DNA from: Gryganskiella cystojenkinii
Lineage: Eukaryota; Mortierellomycota; Mortierellomycetes; Mortierellales; Mortierellaceae
DNA length: 13,798 bases
Reading direction: 5' to 3'
Assembly: GCA_015852425.1 (NCBI GenBank)
Contig: JAAAIG010000554.1
Coordinates: 1-13,798 of the forward strand
Below, one piece after another: positions 1 to 9,404 of this stretch. The notes below the pieces were generated by a model that was not told the DNA's origin, did not search any database, and saw only the letters and a list, made by a program, of their open reading frames with translations. A program made the translations under genes and the position numbers. Every line of letters starts with the position of its first letter. Within the stretch, counting starts at the first letter, position 1.

Positions 1-11
1 TTTTATTACAG

Positions 12-131
12 ATTAAAAACGTTGTTCTCCGCAATTCTGTACTGGAGGCAGGCCCTGATGCAGAATATCTTCCTCGGCTGTGGCTCCACAGTAAAATAGC
101 AACCAACATAATAATCGGGGTCCGAATATAA
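12..131 (+). CDS. Possible terminal exon of a plus-strand gene entering from the left (unidentified)
   Basis: The window opens with a T-rich run ending in a good acceptor (ttattacag, AG at 10-11). A phase-0 reading from base 12 stays open for 39 codons and stops with TAA at 129-131. An AATAAA polyadenylation hexamer overlaps the stop (130-135), a normal arrangement for a compact fungal 3' end. The peptide begins IKNVVLRNSV and ends NIIIGVRI. I recognise no family. Phase 2 from the same acceptor is also open, for 28 codons to a TAG, and the minus strand is open too, so openness alone proves little. The exon could equally be 5' flanking DNA of the PIG-P gene that starts 113 bp later. Confidence 0.25.
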   Translation: MKNVVLRNSVLEAGPDAEYLPRLWLHSKIATNIIIGVRI

Positions 132-244
132 TAAAATCACACGGTCACTTTTGGATGAAGGACACAATAAATTTATCAAGACCATTCCCGCTTTCCGTGT
201 TTTTTTTTTCTTCTCATTGACCATCCCAAACGGCCATTCTTTCA
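132..244. promoter_or_regulatory. Short upstream region of PIG-P
   Basis: This is 113 bp between the possible end of the left neighbour and the PIG-P start codon. It holds the end of an AATAAA-type signal and a pyrimidine tract (t9ctt, about 200-212). There is no CACGTG site like those seen before the other plus-strand genes of this window, and no clear TATA box. If the left exon is not real, the promoter extends to the window edge. Confidence 0.35.
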
Positions 245-1586
245 ATGGACTCGCATCAAAATCATCTTCATAGCCACTCTTCATCGGCCGCAGCTGCCCT
301 TCATGCAGCTTCCTCAGGTTCATCCACATCTGCAACTTACAACAGCCAAGACAACTCCAATCACCGGAGGACGAAACCCCAGGCGCCACCAACACCCCCC
401 TCTCAACCTGTACACTACCCACACACCAACCCTAATCTCGCCAACCGTTCTAGCTTTATGCAATGGGACGACTCGGATTTCCCGAGTCCGATTGAAAGCA
501 CTGGGTGAGGAGGCCACGTCTCTGCAAAAGTCTCGCTTTTTTGCTCTGATCGGGTTGTGATTTTCTTTAATATTTCTGACAAAAAAAAACATTTCCTCAT
601 TTTTTTTTGTATTAGGATGAAAAGGACAGCCTCGTACAGCAGTTTCCTCTCAAAAAAATCCGGACCTCTTTACAAGACAACATTACAACATGCCAGGGCA
701 TTGAGTGGACAAACACAGTATGTCGACAAGGATGATTGCGAATTTGATCCGCACTTTGTCACTGTGCGACTCTTTTTTTTGCAGACTGGAGACTCGGAAC
801 TAATAAGCGCGATCCCTCCCCCCCTTCCAGCCCACCTGACCTTTACTCCACTCCTGTAGATGATTCACCACCAACAACACTTACAAAGACACCGACCTAT
901 GAATACTATGGATTTGTTCTCTATCTCGTCTCTGGAATCACATATGGTAAAGGCTCAGGAACGGCAATTTTGTACTCTTTGGACAATGGCGACCGTACTA
1001 CTTTTAGAGATATTAAACTGTTTTTCGTTTCGTCTTTTCTCTTATTTAGTCATGTACTTGGGTTGGGCGTACTTACCAAAGGAGATCCTGGATTCCATGG
1101 GCATCACATACTACCCAAGCAAGTACTGGTCCCTAGCACTTCCGATCTGGCTGTTTGTCCTCGTCATCTATCTTTACGTCGCCTTCTTCGCCATCAACTT
1201 GTACAATACCGAACCGTTTGATTCCTTCCAAACCATCACGGGTAACAAAATATTCTCACCCAACGCACGTCCTCGTTTAATAACCGATACTCAGTTTGGC
1301 TCGTTACTCACCACTGGCACCGTCGATTTATGTTTTTCTAGATGAACATGCCAATCCTTTCCAAACCATGAACTCTGCTTCTTCACTCACGGATGATTTT
1401 GTCCCAGATCTGATGGATATACCCATTGGCATGGTCAATGCCTGTCTCTACCAACATATCGATGGCATCTCTGATGAAGAGGAGGATCCCAGAGACGATG
1501 ATTATGACATGGACGATGAGGATTATGATGGTTCCTACTTTGACGATGGGAATGTCAGTGACTGGGACGATCCTGCTGACATGTGA
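245..1586 (+). CDS. PIGP: PIG-P, GPI N-acetylglucosaminyltransferase subunit (Gpi19 homologue)
   Basis: Subunit of the ER enzyme that adds GlcNAc to phosphatidylinositol, the first step of GPI-anchor synthesis. Proposed exons: 245-504, 616-717, 831-946, 1050-1241, 1342-1586; 304 aa. The PIG-P domain covers about residues 144-230: YEYYGFVLYLVSGITYVMYL runs into the first membrane segment (about 149-168), then LGWAYLP, KYWSLALP, a second membrane segment (about 187-209), and finally TITDEHANPF. The join at 1241/1342 restores that last conserved motif. Residues 1-143 are a Ser/His/Pro-rich, probably disordered extension. The last ~35 residues are very acidic (DEEEDPRDDDYD and similar). Animal and yeast PIG-P are about 130-160 aa, so both ends are extended. 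Exon 2 is the least certain part: it is 102 nt and phase-symmetric, so skipping it also keeps frame. Family assignment is firm. Confidence 0.85.
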
Positions 1587-1604
1587 AAATACGACATTAA
1601 TCGT

Positions 1605-1610
1605 AATAAA
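1605..1610 (+). terminator. Polyadenylation hexamer for PIG-P
   Basis: AATAAA lies 19 nt after the PIG-P stop codon. The 127-bp gap to the stop of the convergent minus-strand gene must hold both 3' ends. No full AATAAA was seen on the minus strand within this gap. Confidence 0.55.
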
Positions 1611-1713
1611 AAGTCGCATAGTCAAACATGACATGTAAGGTGTTTGTAGCATTATATTTTCAATAAGAGGGGGGCGGGACATTGTTTTTGTGTCGACTTT
1701 TTATGATCGTTTT

Positions 1714-3344
1714 CTACTTGAGATTAAAACTCGTCCTCGTCAACCGCTTGGATTTCGTAGCTTGTTTCGATTCCGCATCCTTAAGTTTTGCGGCCCGACC
1801 AACCAAAGAAGCAATCATCTCATTGTACCGCTCTGAATCCATGAGCATTTGTTCGCGTTGGTCCAGCCAGTACGTGAGTTCCTCTGAGGCTTGTCGAGTC
1901 AATTCATGTAGTTGCGCAATGATATCTTTCATCTCGTCACCCGAGTATCCGCCCAGGTTTTCTAAAAATTGAGGCCAAAAAAAAAAGGGCGTCAGGTCGC
2001 TGACGATAGGAAAGAAGTGCACAATCATGAGACATAACCCCCCTCCCACACGGTCACAATGTGATCAAAGATCATTACCTGGAGTGAATTGACAGAACGC
2101 CAGGGCGGCCTTCATATCCAGTGGCTTGCGCTCCGTGACAGTCTCGGATCCTACGATCAGCGGAGAGGACACCTTGGATCTCGAGGACGGGCCTGTACTC
2201 GAGCCGGGTATAGAGGATCCTGAAGACATCGTGTTCTATTGCAACAGTCGAAATAGATCAAAGGTAAGCAAGTGATTCCCGAAACAAGCGATTGGCCTAT
2301 GAGTCCCATTTCTTTCAACTTTTGGTCAGGAATCACGGCCAGCGACATACCTGTTCCTTGGCAACAGCAAGTCCGAGCGAGGCATAGTATTCCCGTCTCA
2401 ATTCCGAGTACTTCCATTGGAATTGAGGTGCTGAAGACGGAGAGTTGGCAAGGGCCTTGACATTGCTGTTGCGTCCCTGGAAGGATTGTTCAGATAGAGT
2501 GGTCCAAAGTGCCTCCTTTGACAGAACCGTTGAGATGTCGAGATCCTCCATGTCGTCGTTGAGCATTTTAAGGGATCCTACACTTGGGTCCAGTGGGAAC
2601 AGGGTCTCCAACTTTTCGAGAACATAACTTTCGACTTGACGCGAGTTTGTGGCCGTGAAATCAGGTGCGATCTATAAAAAGCCCCATTAGACAGATGAAG
2701 AGTCTGAATAAGAAACCCGGAAATTCATCACGGGCAAAAAACAATCATTCAAGCTGGATGGAGAGGTTGTCGTTTACCTCGACAGAAACTTCTTCCGGAA
2801 CTGGCGATGGAGCAATCGCAACCGGTACTGACTCTGATGTTGCGAATGGATCATCCCCACCGGTTGTTGTTGTGCCCTCAAAGTCACCAAAATCATCCGA
2901 ATCTTGAAAGCCATTGCCGTCAGCGAAATCGTTAAAATCGCCAAAATCATCATCGCCGCCAGCACCTGCAGCCTGCACCTCTCCAAAATCACCAAACCCG
3001 TCGTCATCGTCTTCGTTATCCGCGGTGGCGTCGTTCTGGAAGGTATCGTCTGTTGATCCAAAGGCGCCAAACTCGTCATCCTTCGCTCCGCCAGCAGTTG
3101 TGGTCTGGGTGGTGCCAAAGTTGCCAAAGTATTCATTCTCCTCCGTAGAACCGAAAGGATCGTCTGGGTCTACACTCTTATTGGGTTCTTCATCTTGATC
3201 GACAGAGACTTCTCCTGTGGGTTTGACGTCTACTGGAGAGGACGGACTGTCGAGGGCCTTGAGCGTTGATTCAGGGCTGTGTTCATCCGTGAGAGTAATC
3301 TCGTCCTGAGCTTCGTGTGGCTCTTGGTCGTGTGTGTCTGACAT
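1714..3344 (-). CDS. LAA2: Laa2-like AP-1/clathrin accessory protein (aftiphilin-type FGxF repeats)
   Basis: Proposed exons, read on the minus strand: 3344-2778, 2671-2351, 2235-2079, 1961-1714; 430 aa. Donors are gtaaac, gtatgt and gtaatg, acceptors are tatag, aatag and tttag, and all phases close. Residues 1-189 are highly acidic and carry five FGxF motifs (73 FGNF, 92 FGAF, 117, 134 and 152 FGDF) plus DPF at 62 and 165, flanked by Asp runs. Such motifs bind adaptor ear domains in aftiphilin and in yeast Laa2. The rest has a helical look, with a conserved-looking C-terminal block (about 350-430) containing ELTRQASEELTYWLDQREQM. The arrangement fits the fungal YBL010C/LAA2-like family, which recruits AP-1 with Laa1 at trans-Golgi/endosomal membranes. 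The family call rests on motif pattern and remembered family features, not a search. It shares a 319-bp promoter with POP4. Confidence 0.6.
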
Positions 3345-3663
3345 TACGGCGACGCCTTTTGCTCCTGTAGAGACTCTGAGGGAGTAAAGAGATTAGGGAA
3401 GAATTGAAGGAGAAAGAGGAAGAAGAGGAGGAATGTTGTAATGGAGTAAAGTGAAAAAGGAGAACGCAAAGAAAACGTGGTCAAAAAACGCATTCATTCA
3501 AGATGGGAACACGAGCTTACTGTTCTCTCTTCGCAAGGGCGCAGGTCACGTGCAAATCGAGGCAAAGCAAAGCACCTCTTTTTTTGATCAACAATTTTTT
3601 TTTTTCTTCTTTTGAATTATATTCTTCTTCACCATCATACCCAGAGAGCAAACGGAACACGAA
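3345..3663. promoter_or_regulatory. Divergent promoter between the Laa2-like gene and POP4
   Basis: This 319-bp head-to-head region holds no gene. The half near the minus-strand gene is purine-rich on the plus strand (gaaggagaaagaggaagaag around 3401-3430). The half near POP4 has a T-tract and TTCTTC repeats (about 3593-3630) just before the start codon. A palindromic CACGTG lies at 3547-3552. Confidence 0.6.
3545..3552 (+). promoter_or_regulatory. GTCACGTG (E-box/Cbf1-type site)
   Basis: The octamer matches the yeast Cbf1 consensus RTCACGTG and contains the palindrome CACGTG. There are 111 bp between its last base and the POP4 ATG, and about 200 bp to the start of the Laa2-like gene. The same octamer occurs at nearly the same distance before the EMC7 ATG (7615-7622). 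Which factor binds is unknown; bHLH factors share this core. Confidence 0.45.
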
Positions 3664-4651
3664 ATGGACAATCAGGACCGTGCAGACCTCAGCCTGTACT
3701 CACGGCTTTCAGAGAATGTTCACAAAACTGCAGGAATCGAGGACCATGTAACGTGAACAATAGCTACAAGCTGTTTACGCCTTACGCCTCCTTGTCGGAT
3801 AATTGACGGCCGATGCTTTTGCAGCTTCTCTGATACAAAACCTTTGTCGCCGACTTTCCATTATTTTACCTCAATAGGCCCAATCAAGTCTTGGAGACGC
3901 CGCAAAACGCCAGGAAGCTCAATCCTTTGTCCCCAAATACGTCGGAAACGCTGTCGTCGAGGGCTTTGATGCAGACTCTGTCTATGGTCAAAAAGTGAAG
4001 AACAAGGTCTTTCAACTTGATAACCCACCCAAGGAGAACGCTGCCGAGATCAAGGAAAAACAAAAGCGACGCAAGCGCTGCAACAAATCAAAGGCCTTGA
4101 CCGCCAAAGAAAAGCGTGCTCTCAAAGTTTACGAGATCCCAGTCGAGGCTCGGAAATACTCGAATTTCAAGCCCTTGAACGAACTCTGGAAGGGCTATAT
4201 GGAAGAACTCTTTGGGACCTCGAACCCAACCTCGTTCTCTCAAAAGTTGTTAAAGGCGGATTTCCATGGCGCGATCGTAACCGTGGTGCGCTCCAAATGT
4301 CCGAGCTATGTGGGTGTCAGCGGGATCGTGGCGCAAGAGACCGAGAATGTGTTCAAGATCATAACCGTGAACGATTCATTACGAGGTAAAAAAAAAGGCC
4401 ATCGAGAAGGATTATGGAACGAAGGGAAGGAACGACAAGAACAGAAGGAGACTGCAGTGCAAAAGACCATTCCTAACGTTTAAGTTTCCTTCTGTTTATT
4501 TTTTGCTCAAACAGTTGTACCAAAGATCAACAGCATTTTCACGCTTCAGATCCGGGATTCGATCTTTACAGTCCATGGAAATCAATTCCGGTATAGAGCC
4601 TCGATGCGAAGCACAAAGAAATTCAAGTCAAGACCCACCATCGATCTTTGA
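3664..4651 (+). CDS. POP4: RNase P/MRP protein subunit POP4 (Rpp29 family)
   Basis: Protein subunit of nuclear RNase P and RNase MRP, which process the 5' ends of tRNA and pre-rRNA. Exons: 3664-3747, 3878-4385, 4515-4651; 242 aa. Donors are gtaacg and gtaaaa, acceptors are aatag and aacag, and phases close. A central basic patch (KEKQKRRKRCNKSK, about 88-100) and helix precede the Sm-like Rpp29 barrel at about 150-235: DFHGAIVTVVRSKCPSYVGV, then SGIVAQETENVFKIIT, then the exon 3 strands KINSIFTLQI and FTVHGNQF. These are hallmark blocks of the family. Length is close to human Rpp29 (about 220 aa). The start was chosen because the first ATG after the T-tract opens a short first exon that joins in phase. 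The tail is basic, STKKFKSRPTIDL. Confidence 0.9.
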
Positions 4652-4705
4652 AGACTTCCAAGTCAGGCAACTCTCACCACCACCACCATTGTACCATATA
4701 CTCCA

Positions 4706-4711
4706 TTAAAA
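4706..4711 (+). terminator. Possible polyadenylation signal for POP4
   Basis: An ATTAAA variant hexamer (4706-4711) lies about 55 nt after the POP4 stop, followed by an A-rich stretch with AAATAAT. The gap to the convergent ERF2 stop is 251 bp and shows no coding potential. Confidence 0.3.
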
Positions 4712-4902
4712 AAAACCATAACCAAATAATTTAGAACACGACGGCATAATCGTGAAGGAAGAGGGATCAGTTTATCTTTGCGTCGAAATGATATGGTCCG
4801 TCTGATAGGGACTTTCTTTTTGGAGGAGCTATTGTACAGTTTTCTTGATTAGATGGAGACGAAAAATTACGAGGTAGGGGCGAAGGGAGTTGATCCCATC
4901 TA

Positions 4903-7100
4903 TTAAGCTGGTATAGTAGATGTTGTATAGTCACGCCTCCGGATATAGCTATAGAGAACAGGAAATATAAGGATGAGTGAGAAAGAAACAAAAGGCACAA
5001 GAGCAAAGCAACCACAACAGACAATGAGTGTTACCTCCGTGTTGGCGGTCTGCAGAGGACAGCGAAACAGTTTGCCAGGACACTGCCTTGATCAAATGGG
5101 TTGTCAACCTGATGAGGTCTCATCATGGACGCGCTCAACTAAAAAGAGAGATGAGCAACATGAGTAAATAGTGAGTAATCAAAATAATAATGATAATTAC
5201 TTTTTTTTTAGGAAAGTATCCTACCTGCTCATGGGTTGTCCGGTTCTTGGTCGCAAGCCAAAAGTGGTAGGTTGCAAGGGCTCCCACAGCCAAACCCATG
5301 ACAAAAGAAAAGACCATGACTAGCGCCGAGACCGGTGCCTTTCCTAGAGCGTCTTTCTGGAACGAGACATTGTCGCCAACAACATCTTGCCGATCATGGT
5401 AAAGCAGCAACAGATGCGTGAGGCATAATGCCGAGGTGTAAAGAGCAAAGAACGAAGCCGTTGTGACAAAAATCAAAAAGTAACGATAGTTGCGTCGGCC
5501 AATGCAGTTGTTCAGCCATACACAGTGATGATCCTCGTCCTCTAAAAGAATACCCAAAAAAAAAAAATACAGCCGATTAAGATATCTTGGTGTAAGCAAC
5601 CAAAGGCTCTATAGAGCGTTACCTCCCTTGAGAATTCAATGCTGTCGACCATGTCTTACCAACACAGTTATCACACTGTCGACAATGACTGCATCGAGGC
5701 GGACGATAAATCTTGCAAGTGTCGCAGTACTTGAGTCGAAGTGTGTACATCCCGACTTGTATTTCTTTCATCCGCGGCAGACCACGAGGTGGGTAATACG
5801 ATGCCGAGCCACTTTCCAGTTCCAGAGGTGCGTCCATAGGCGGGTCACTGTCGATGCCACGTGGAATAACACCAGGGTCTGTCCATGAAGTCTTAAGCAT
5901 GGATGAAAGCGCCACGATGAACAAGTAAGCGTGAATGATCGGTGCTGCTGGACTGAGCCTGTGCCATAAATATGGAGATCTAAAGGACAACGTCCAAACG
6001 AGGAATAATTGTTAGCCATTGAGACCGTAAACGGCCAGTAGCGGTCTTATCAGTCATGTCTTTGATCTCGCTTACGTAAATCCATGGAAGAGTCCTGTTG
6101 GGATACAGAGCAGCATAATCGCCATCAAGAAGGCAGGGAAATCACGACTAGTCATGATACGTCCGCCACAGAAGAACACATTCCTGCCGGGAAAGATATT
6201 GTAGTTCCGGATAGGCATCTCCTGATGTAAATAACCATCTTCATGGTCGGTTCCATGCCCCGTCACGCCACTCTCTGCACCTGGATGTTGCAAATCCTGA
6301 CTGAGGACTTGTCCGTTCATCGGAATGTCGTTGTTATTGATGTGGCCATTGAGAGGAGGGATATCTGTGCTCATGGTCCGAATAGCCTTGTTCGAACGAG
6401 GTGACATTGGTTCCGGTTCTCGGACTGGACTGAAAGGAGGTGAGGAAGCGACGGCTCGTGGAGACAGTTGTTCGGACATCAACATCTGTTCAAAACTCAT
6501 GCCCCGTTCGTCTGAGGGTGGCGGGGTCGGTTGTGGGAAGAAAGACTGGAAAGAAGTGAAGCCTCCACTAGGTGGCGCTGTTGAAGAGTTAATAGTCGGT
6601 TGTTGCCGGCTATCAATGGGCGGAGAACTTCCAAAGATCTTGGACCGATAATATTCCGAGGAGAGTCTTGCGGCTAATCCAGAGCCTGGGCTTATGCTGC
6701 TCCTGGGCGAAGACGACCTTTCTGAGGAAGAGCCGTAGCTATTATTATGACTGGTGTCGGTGTTGTTGTTGTTATTATTGTTGTTACAGTTGCTTGCATT
6801 AATAGCTGTGGTAGCGGTAATAGTGGTAGAATTGTCGGTCGATAAAGAGCGGTTGAAGGTAATAGTGGGACTTGCGGGTTGGTTGGTGCTGTCAGGAATG
6901 GTGTTGTAGTTGTGTACGCTGTTGTTCCAAGGAGGTGTTGCTGGGGTGGATGATATAGGGGAAGTCGGTGTAGTAGTCGCTGAGGACCGTTGGGGTTGCT
7001 CTGATAACGGGTCTGGGTCCTTCTCCTTATTATCAGACTGGCTGCTCTGAAGTGGTTCCTGGCCCTGACCCTGGCCCTTGGGCCAGTCAGCATTGTCCAT
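4903..7100 (-). CDS. ERF2: DHHC palmitoyltransferase, Erf2 type
   Basis: S-acyltransferase of Golgi/ER membranes; yeast Erf2 (with Erf4) palmitoylates Ras. Minus-strand exons: 7100-6076, 5979-5660, 5541-5225, 5138-5035, 4948-4903; 603 aa, all phases closing. Residues 1-300 are Ser/Thr/Pro/Asn-rich, with eight consecutive Asn. Then NIFPGRNVFFCGGRIMTSRD leads into TM1 (about 321-339), TM2 (about 353-370), TSWTDPGVIPR, the Cys-rich domain from Cys427 with DHHC at 452-455 and WLNNCIGRRNYRYF, TM3 (about 470-490), TM4, the TTxE motif as TTHE (550-553), and NPF/LCRPP in the tail. The DHHC cysteine and histidines are intact. The 5660/5541 join restores CVEDEDHHC, which supports it strongly. The last exon (46 nt) is the weakest: another frame there would give a longer tail. 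The start is the first in-frame ATG (MDNADWPKG). It shares a 636-bp promoter region with EMC7. Confidence 0.9.
6762..6785 (-). repeat. AAC/AAT trinucleotide run encoding poly-Asn in ERF2
   Basis: Eight consecutive Asn codons read on the minus strand as mixed AAC and AAT. The run sits inside the disordered N-terminal extension of ERF2 (SNC, Asn8, TDTSHNNS). Interruption by AAT makes it less slippage-prone than a pure repeat. A second short Asn cluster lies next to it (6741-6749). Confidence 0.8.
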
Positions 7101-7736
7101 GGGCTTTTTCTTATGACGATTATAAACGATACAAGTCTGAGACAGTCCGCGCGCGAGATTGGAACGTTGCGCTTTGGCCAAGTGGACAGACTAAGAATCG
7201 ATGGAGCGAAAGAATGGATGGATGGAAGCGATGGATAAAGGAAGATTCAGATGAGGATGGAGATGGGCGAGAGAAGAGAGGAGAGCGACGGGATGGATGG
7301 GGTGCACAATAAAAAAATCAAAAAAAAAGAAAGGAAATATGATAAACAGAGTGAAGGGAACGACCCAGACTCTGTTTCATTTTGAGTCCTTGGACCAACG
7401 GTCTTTTCAGGTGTCCCTTTTTTTTCTTTTTTTCTAAGGTATGTCAACCCCATTGTGGTCATGTGCGTCCCCCCTCCTCCCTCAACTCATCTCCCTCCTT
7501 TCATTCGCCTCTGTTTTTTCCACATGCGGGTCTGCACGTTTTTCGTTGTTGTCGCCCTGATCTTTGGGCAGGCAGAACGTTCCTGGGCGACAGAAAATGA
7601 AAGTTTAGCCTTTAGTCACGTGGTTTTGGGACCGTTGCTCGCATGCACTCTTTTGGGGTGTCATCATCTCTCTTTTTTTGGACTTTTCATTTCCCTCTCC
7701 TCACACACAGACTCGCAGGGACAACATATACACACC
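7101..7736. promoter_or_regulatory. Divergent promoter region between ERF2 and EMC7
   Basis: This 636-bp head-to-head region has no gene I can support. On the ERF2 side is a GATGGA-rich stretch (about 7200-7300: gaatggatggatggaagcgatgg and similar), so pyrimidine-rich on the ERF2 strand. On the EMC7 side is a long CT-rich stretch (about 7408-7530). GTCACGTG lies at 7615-7622. A few overlapping open frames exist on both strands, but they show no conserved motifs and are low-complexity. Confidence 0.55.
7615..7622 (+). promoter_or_regulatory. GTCACGTG (E-box/Cbf1-type site)
   Basis: Identical octamer to that at 3545-3552, with 114 bp between its last base and the EMC7 ATG; the ERF2 ATG is more than 500 bp away. 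Position and sequence agreement with the POP4 promoter site suggest a shared input acting mainly on the plus-strand gene of each pair. The binding factor is inferred only from the consensus. Confidence 0.45.
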
Positions 7737-9229
7737 ATGAAAGGCTTCTTCTCTCGTCGCAGCATCACAACATGCGCTGCCGCTCTGCTCGCTCTCATCA
7801 GGTGAGACCAGATACGACAAGAAACAGGATTGGATTTCATGCAATGGCTGATCAGGAGAAAGGTTCATCATCTTGCACGGAGGAGTACCTTACACAAATG
7901 GACAGGCTGACTGAGCATTCATCCTCTTCTCTACTCAATCTCTTTCGTACAGTCTTTCGGCCTCTTCAGTCTCGGCAGTCCAAGTCTCTGGATTTGTTGT
8001 CGGCCAGGGCGAGAATGCTCATCCTCGCGGTAAGCCGACGCGCAGACCAAATTTTTTTGGGGGAAGGAGCAGTTCTGTGATCGACTCCTGACCAAGGACC
8101 TTTAATCGACCTTTGAGGCAATGCCACTAACATGGGCTTGTTTTTCTTTATTCTTGATTTTTCATGATAGACCTTTCTCTCAGGACACGCATTGTTCTCA
8201 GTGGAGGCCAGTACTCGACCATGATCACCAAAGATGGACGTTTTATCTTGTAAGGACAACTCTATTTGCGCTCATGCCGACGAAAGCATACTGTTTCTGG
8301 TCCTGTCCTAACACACTGTCCCCCACCTTTGTACGTTGTCGATTTAGCCCCGACGTCCCTGAAGGAACATACGCGCTCGAGGTTCAGAGCCCACAATACA
8401 TCTACCCCAGCGTAACGTGAAGCGCTCTGCAGATCGACAACATGGAACTGGCGGACTCTGGACCAAAAAGGAAACATGCTGACCCTTTTTTGATGCTCTT
8501 GACGTTACTACCCTCGAACGAATAGATGAAGTTGGTCGTGGCTGACAAGCAAGCAAAGGCATATCTCGTCACACTTGGCTCCGATTGGTCCAACAACGAC
8601 AATGCCCTTCAGTTCCCCATTACGTTTGTTCCTCGCGCTCCCTCCTCGTACTTTGTTGTGAGTTACATGGGGATAAAGGACATTTTTTCGTTTATATGGA
8701 CACCCCGGATTCTTTATAGACAACTAATCCGTATGTGTATGCTTAATCAATTTTGACTTTGCTAGCCCCGTGAAGGATTCCAAATCAAGCATCTCTTTGC
8801 CAACCCTATGATGCTCATGATGGGATTCAGTGTTATCATGGTAAAAGAACGATGCCAACAAAGGACCATATTTTGAGAACAGGACACAGACCAAAGTCAA
8901 CAATCAATTTTCTAACCTATCCGTTTATTGGGACAAAAAATTTGTAGCTCTTCCTTATGCCCAAGTTGATGGCTAACATGGGTAAGCTCATTGTCATTGC
9001 CAGTCTGTACAATTTGATTTGAGCGCTATACCGATTTGATATACTGACTTTACAAACTTCTTAAATATGATCTATAGACCCCGAGGCGATGCAAGAGATG
9101 CAGGGAATGCAGGAGGCAACACAGATGCCCGCGTTCGAGATGCCCGATATCGCGGCCACATTGGCCAAGTTCTCGACCGGAGGCAGTAGCAGCCCACAAC
9201 CCGGAGCAGGTGGAAAGAAGAAACAGTAA
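7737..9229 (+). CDS. EMC7: ER membrane protein complex subunit 7 (EMC7)
   Basis: Lumenal/membrane subunit of the EMC, the insertase for tail-anchored and multipass proteins at the ER. Exons: 7737-7801, 7953-8029, 8171-8249, 8348-8411, 8526-8657, 8766-8840, 8948-8981, 9078-9229; 225 aa. A signal peptide (RR, then AAALLALISLSASSVSA, cleavage about residue 30) precedes the beta-sandwich domain: VQVSGFVVGQ, DLSLRTRIVLSGGQYSTMI, KDGRFIFPDVPEGTYALEV, QSPQYIYPS. Then come FVPRAPSSYFVPREGF, LFANPMMLMMGFSVIMLFLMPKLMANMDPE (membrane segment about 151-169), and a cytosolic tail ending GAGGKKKQ. These match the EMC7 pattern closely. The join at 8411/8526 is least certain because it puts Met directly after YPS; donor and acceptor are canonical and phase 0. 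Stop TAA at 9227-9229. Confidence 0.9.
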
Positions 9230-9295
9230 AATCGGACAGAGCACCCATGATGTAATAGAACAGTCGTTTCTCAGATACAGAAAAGGCCTTCGCTG

Positions 9296-9301
9296 ATTAA
9301 A
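9296..9301 (+). terminator. Possible polyadenylation signal for EMC7
   Basis: An ATTAAA hexamer lies about 67 nt after the EMC7 stop. The whole convergent gap to the trehalase stop is only 175 bp, so the two 3' UTRs may overlap. Confidence 0.3.
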
Positions 9302-9346
9302 ACATATATAATCTCTCAGACCGGCCTTTTTTTATGCGGGTCGATA

Positions 9347-9352
9347 TTTATT
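9347..9352 (-). terminator. Polyadenylation hexamer for neutral trehalase
   Basis: TTTATT on the plus strand is AATAAA on the minus strand, 52 bp past the trehalase stop codon. The EMC7 and trehalase 3' signals lie within about 55 bp of each other on opposite strands. Confidence 0.5.
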
Positions 9353-9404
9353 GATAACGATGGGTGGAAAAAACAATGTAATGGATAGCTGACATTCTGT
9401 CTTT

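Noticed and set aside
6..422. 138-codon minus-strand open frame covering the left edge
   Set aside because: It runs antisense through PIG-P exon 1, starts inside that gene and has no recognisable motif; its end next to an A/T-rich TAATAAAA is explained by base composition.
2774..3198. Long open frames on both strands within the acidic Laa2-like exon
   Set aside because: They are shadows of the repetitive Asp/Phe/Gly codons of the real minus-strand frame; no conserved motif and no splice continuity.
5858..5863. Third CACGTG palindrome
   Set aside because: It lies in ERF2 exon 2 coding sequence, lacks the GT prefix and is far from any start codon, so it is treated as chance.
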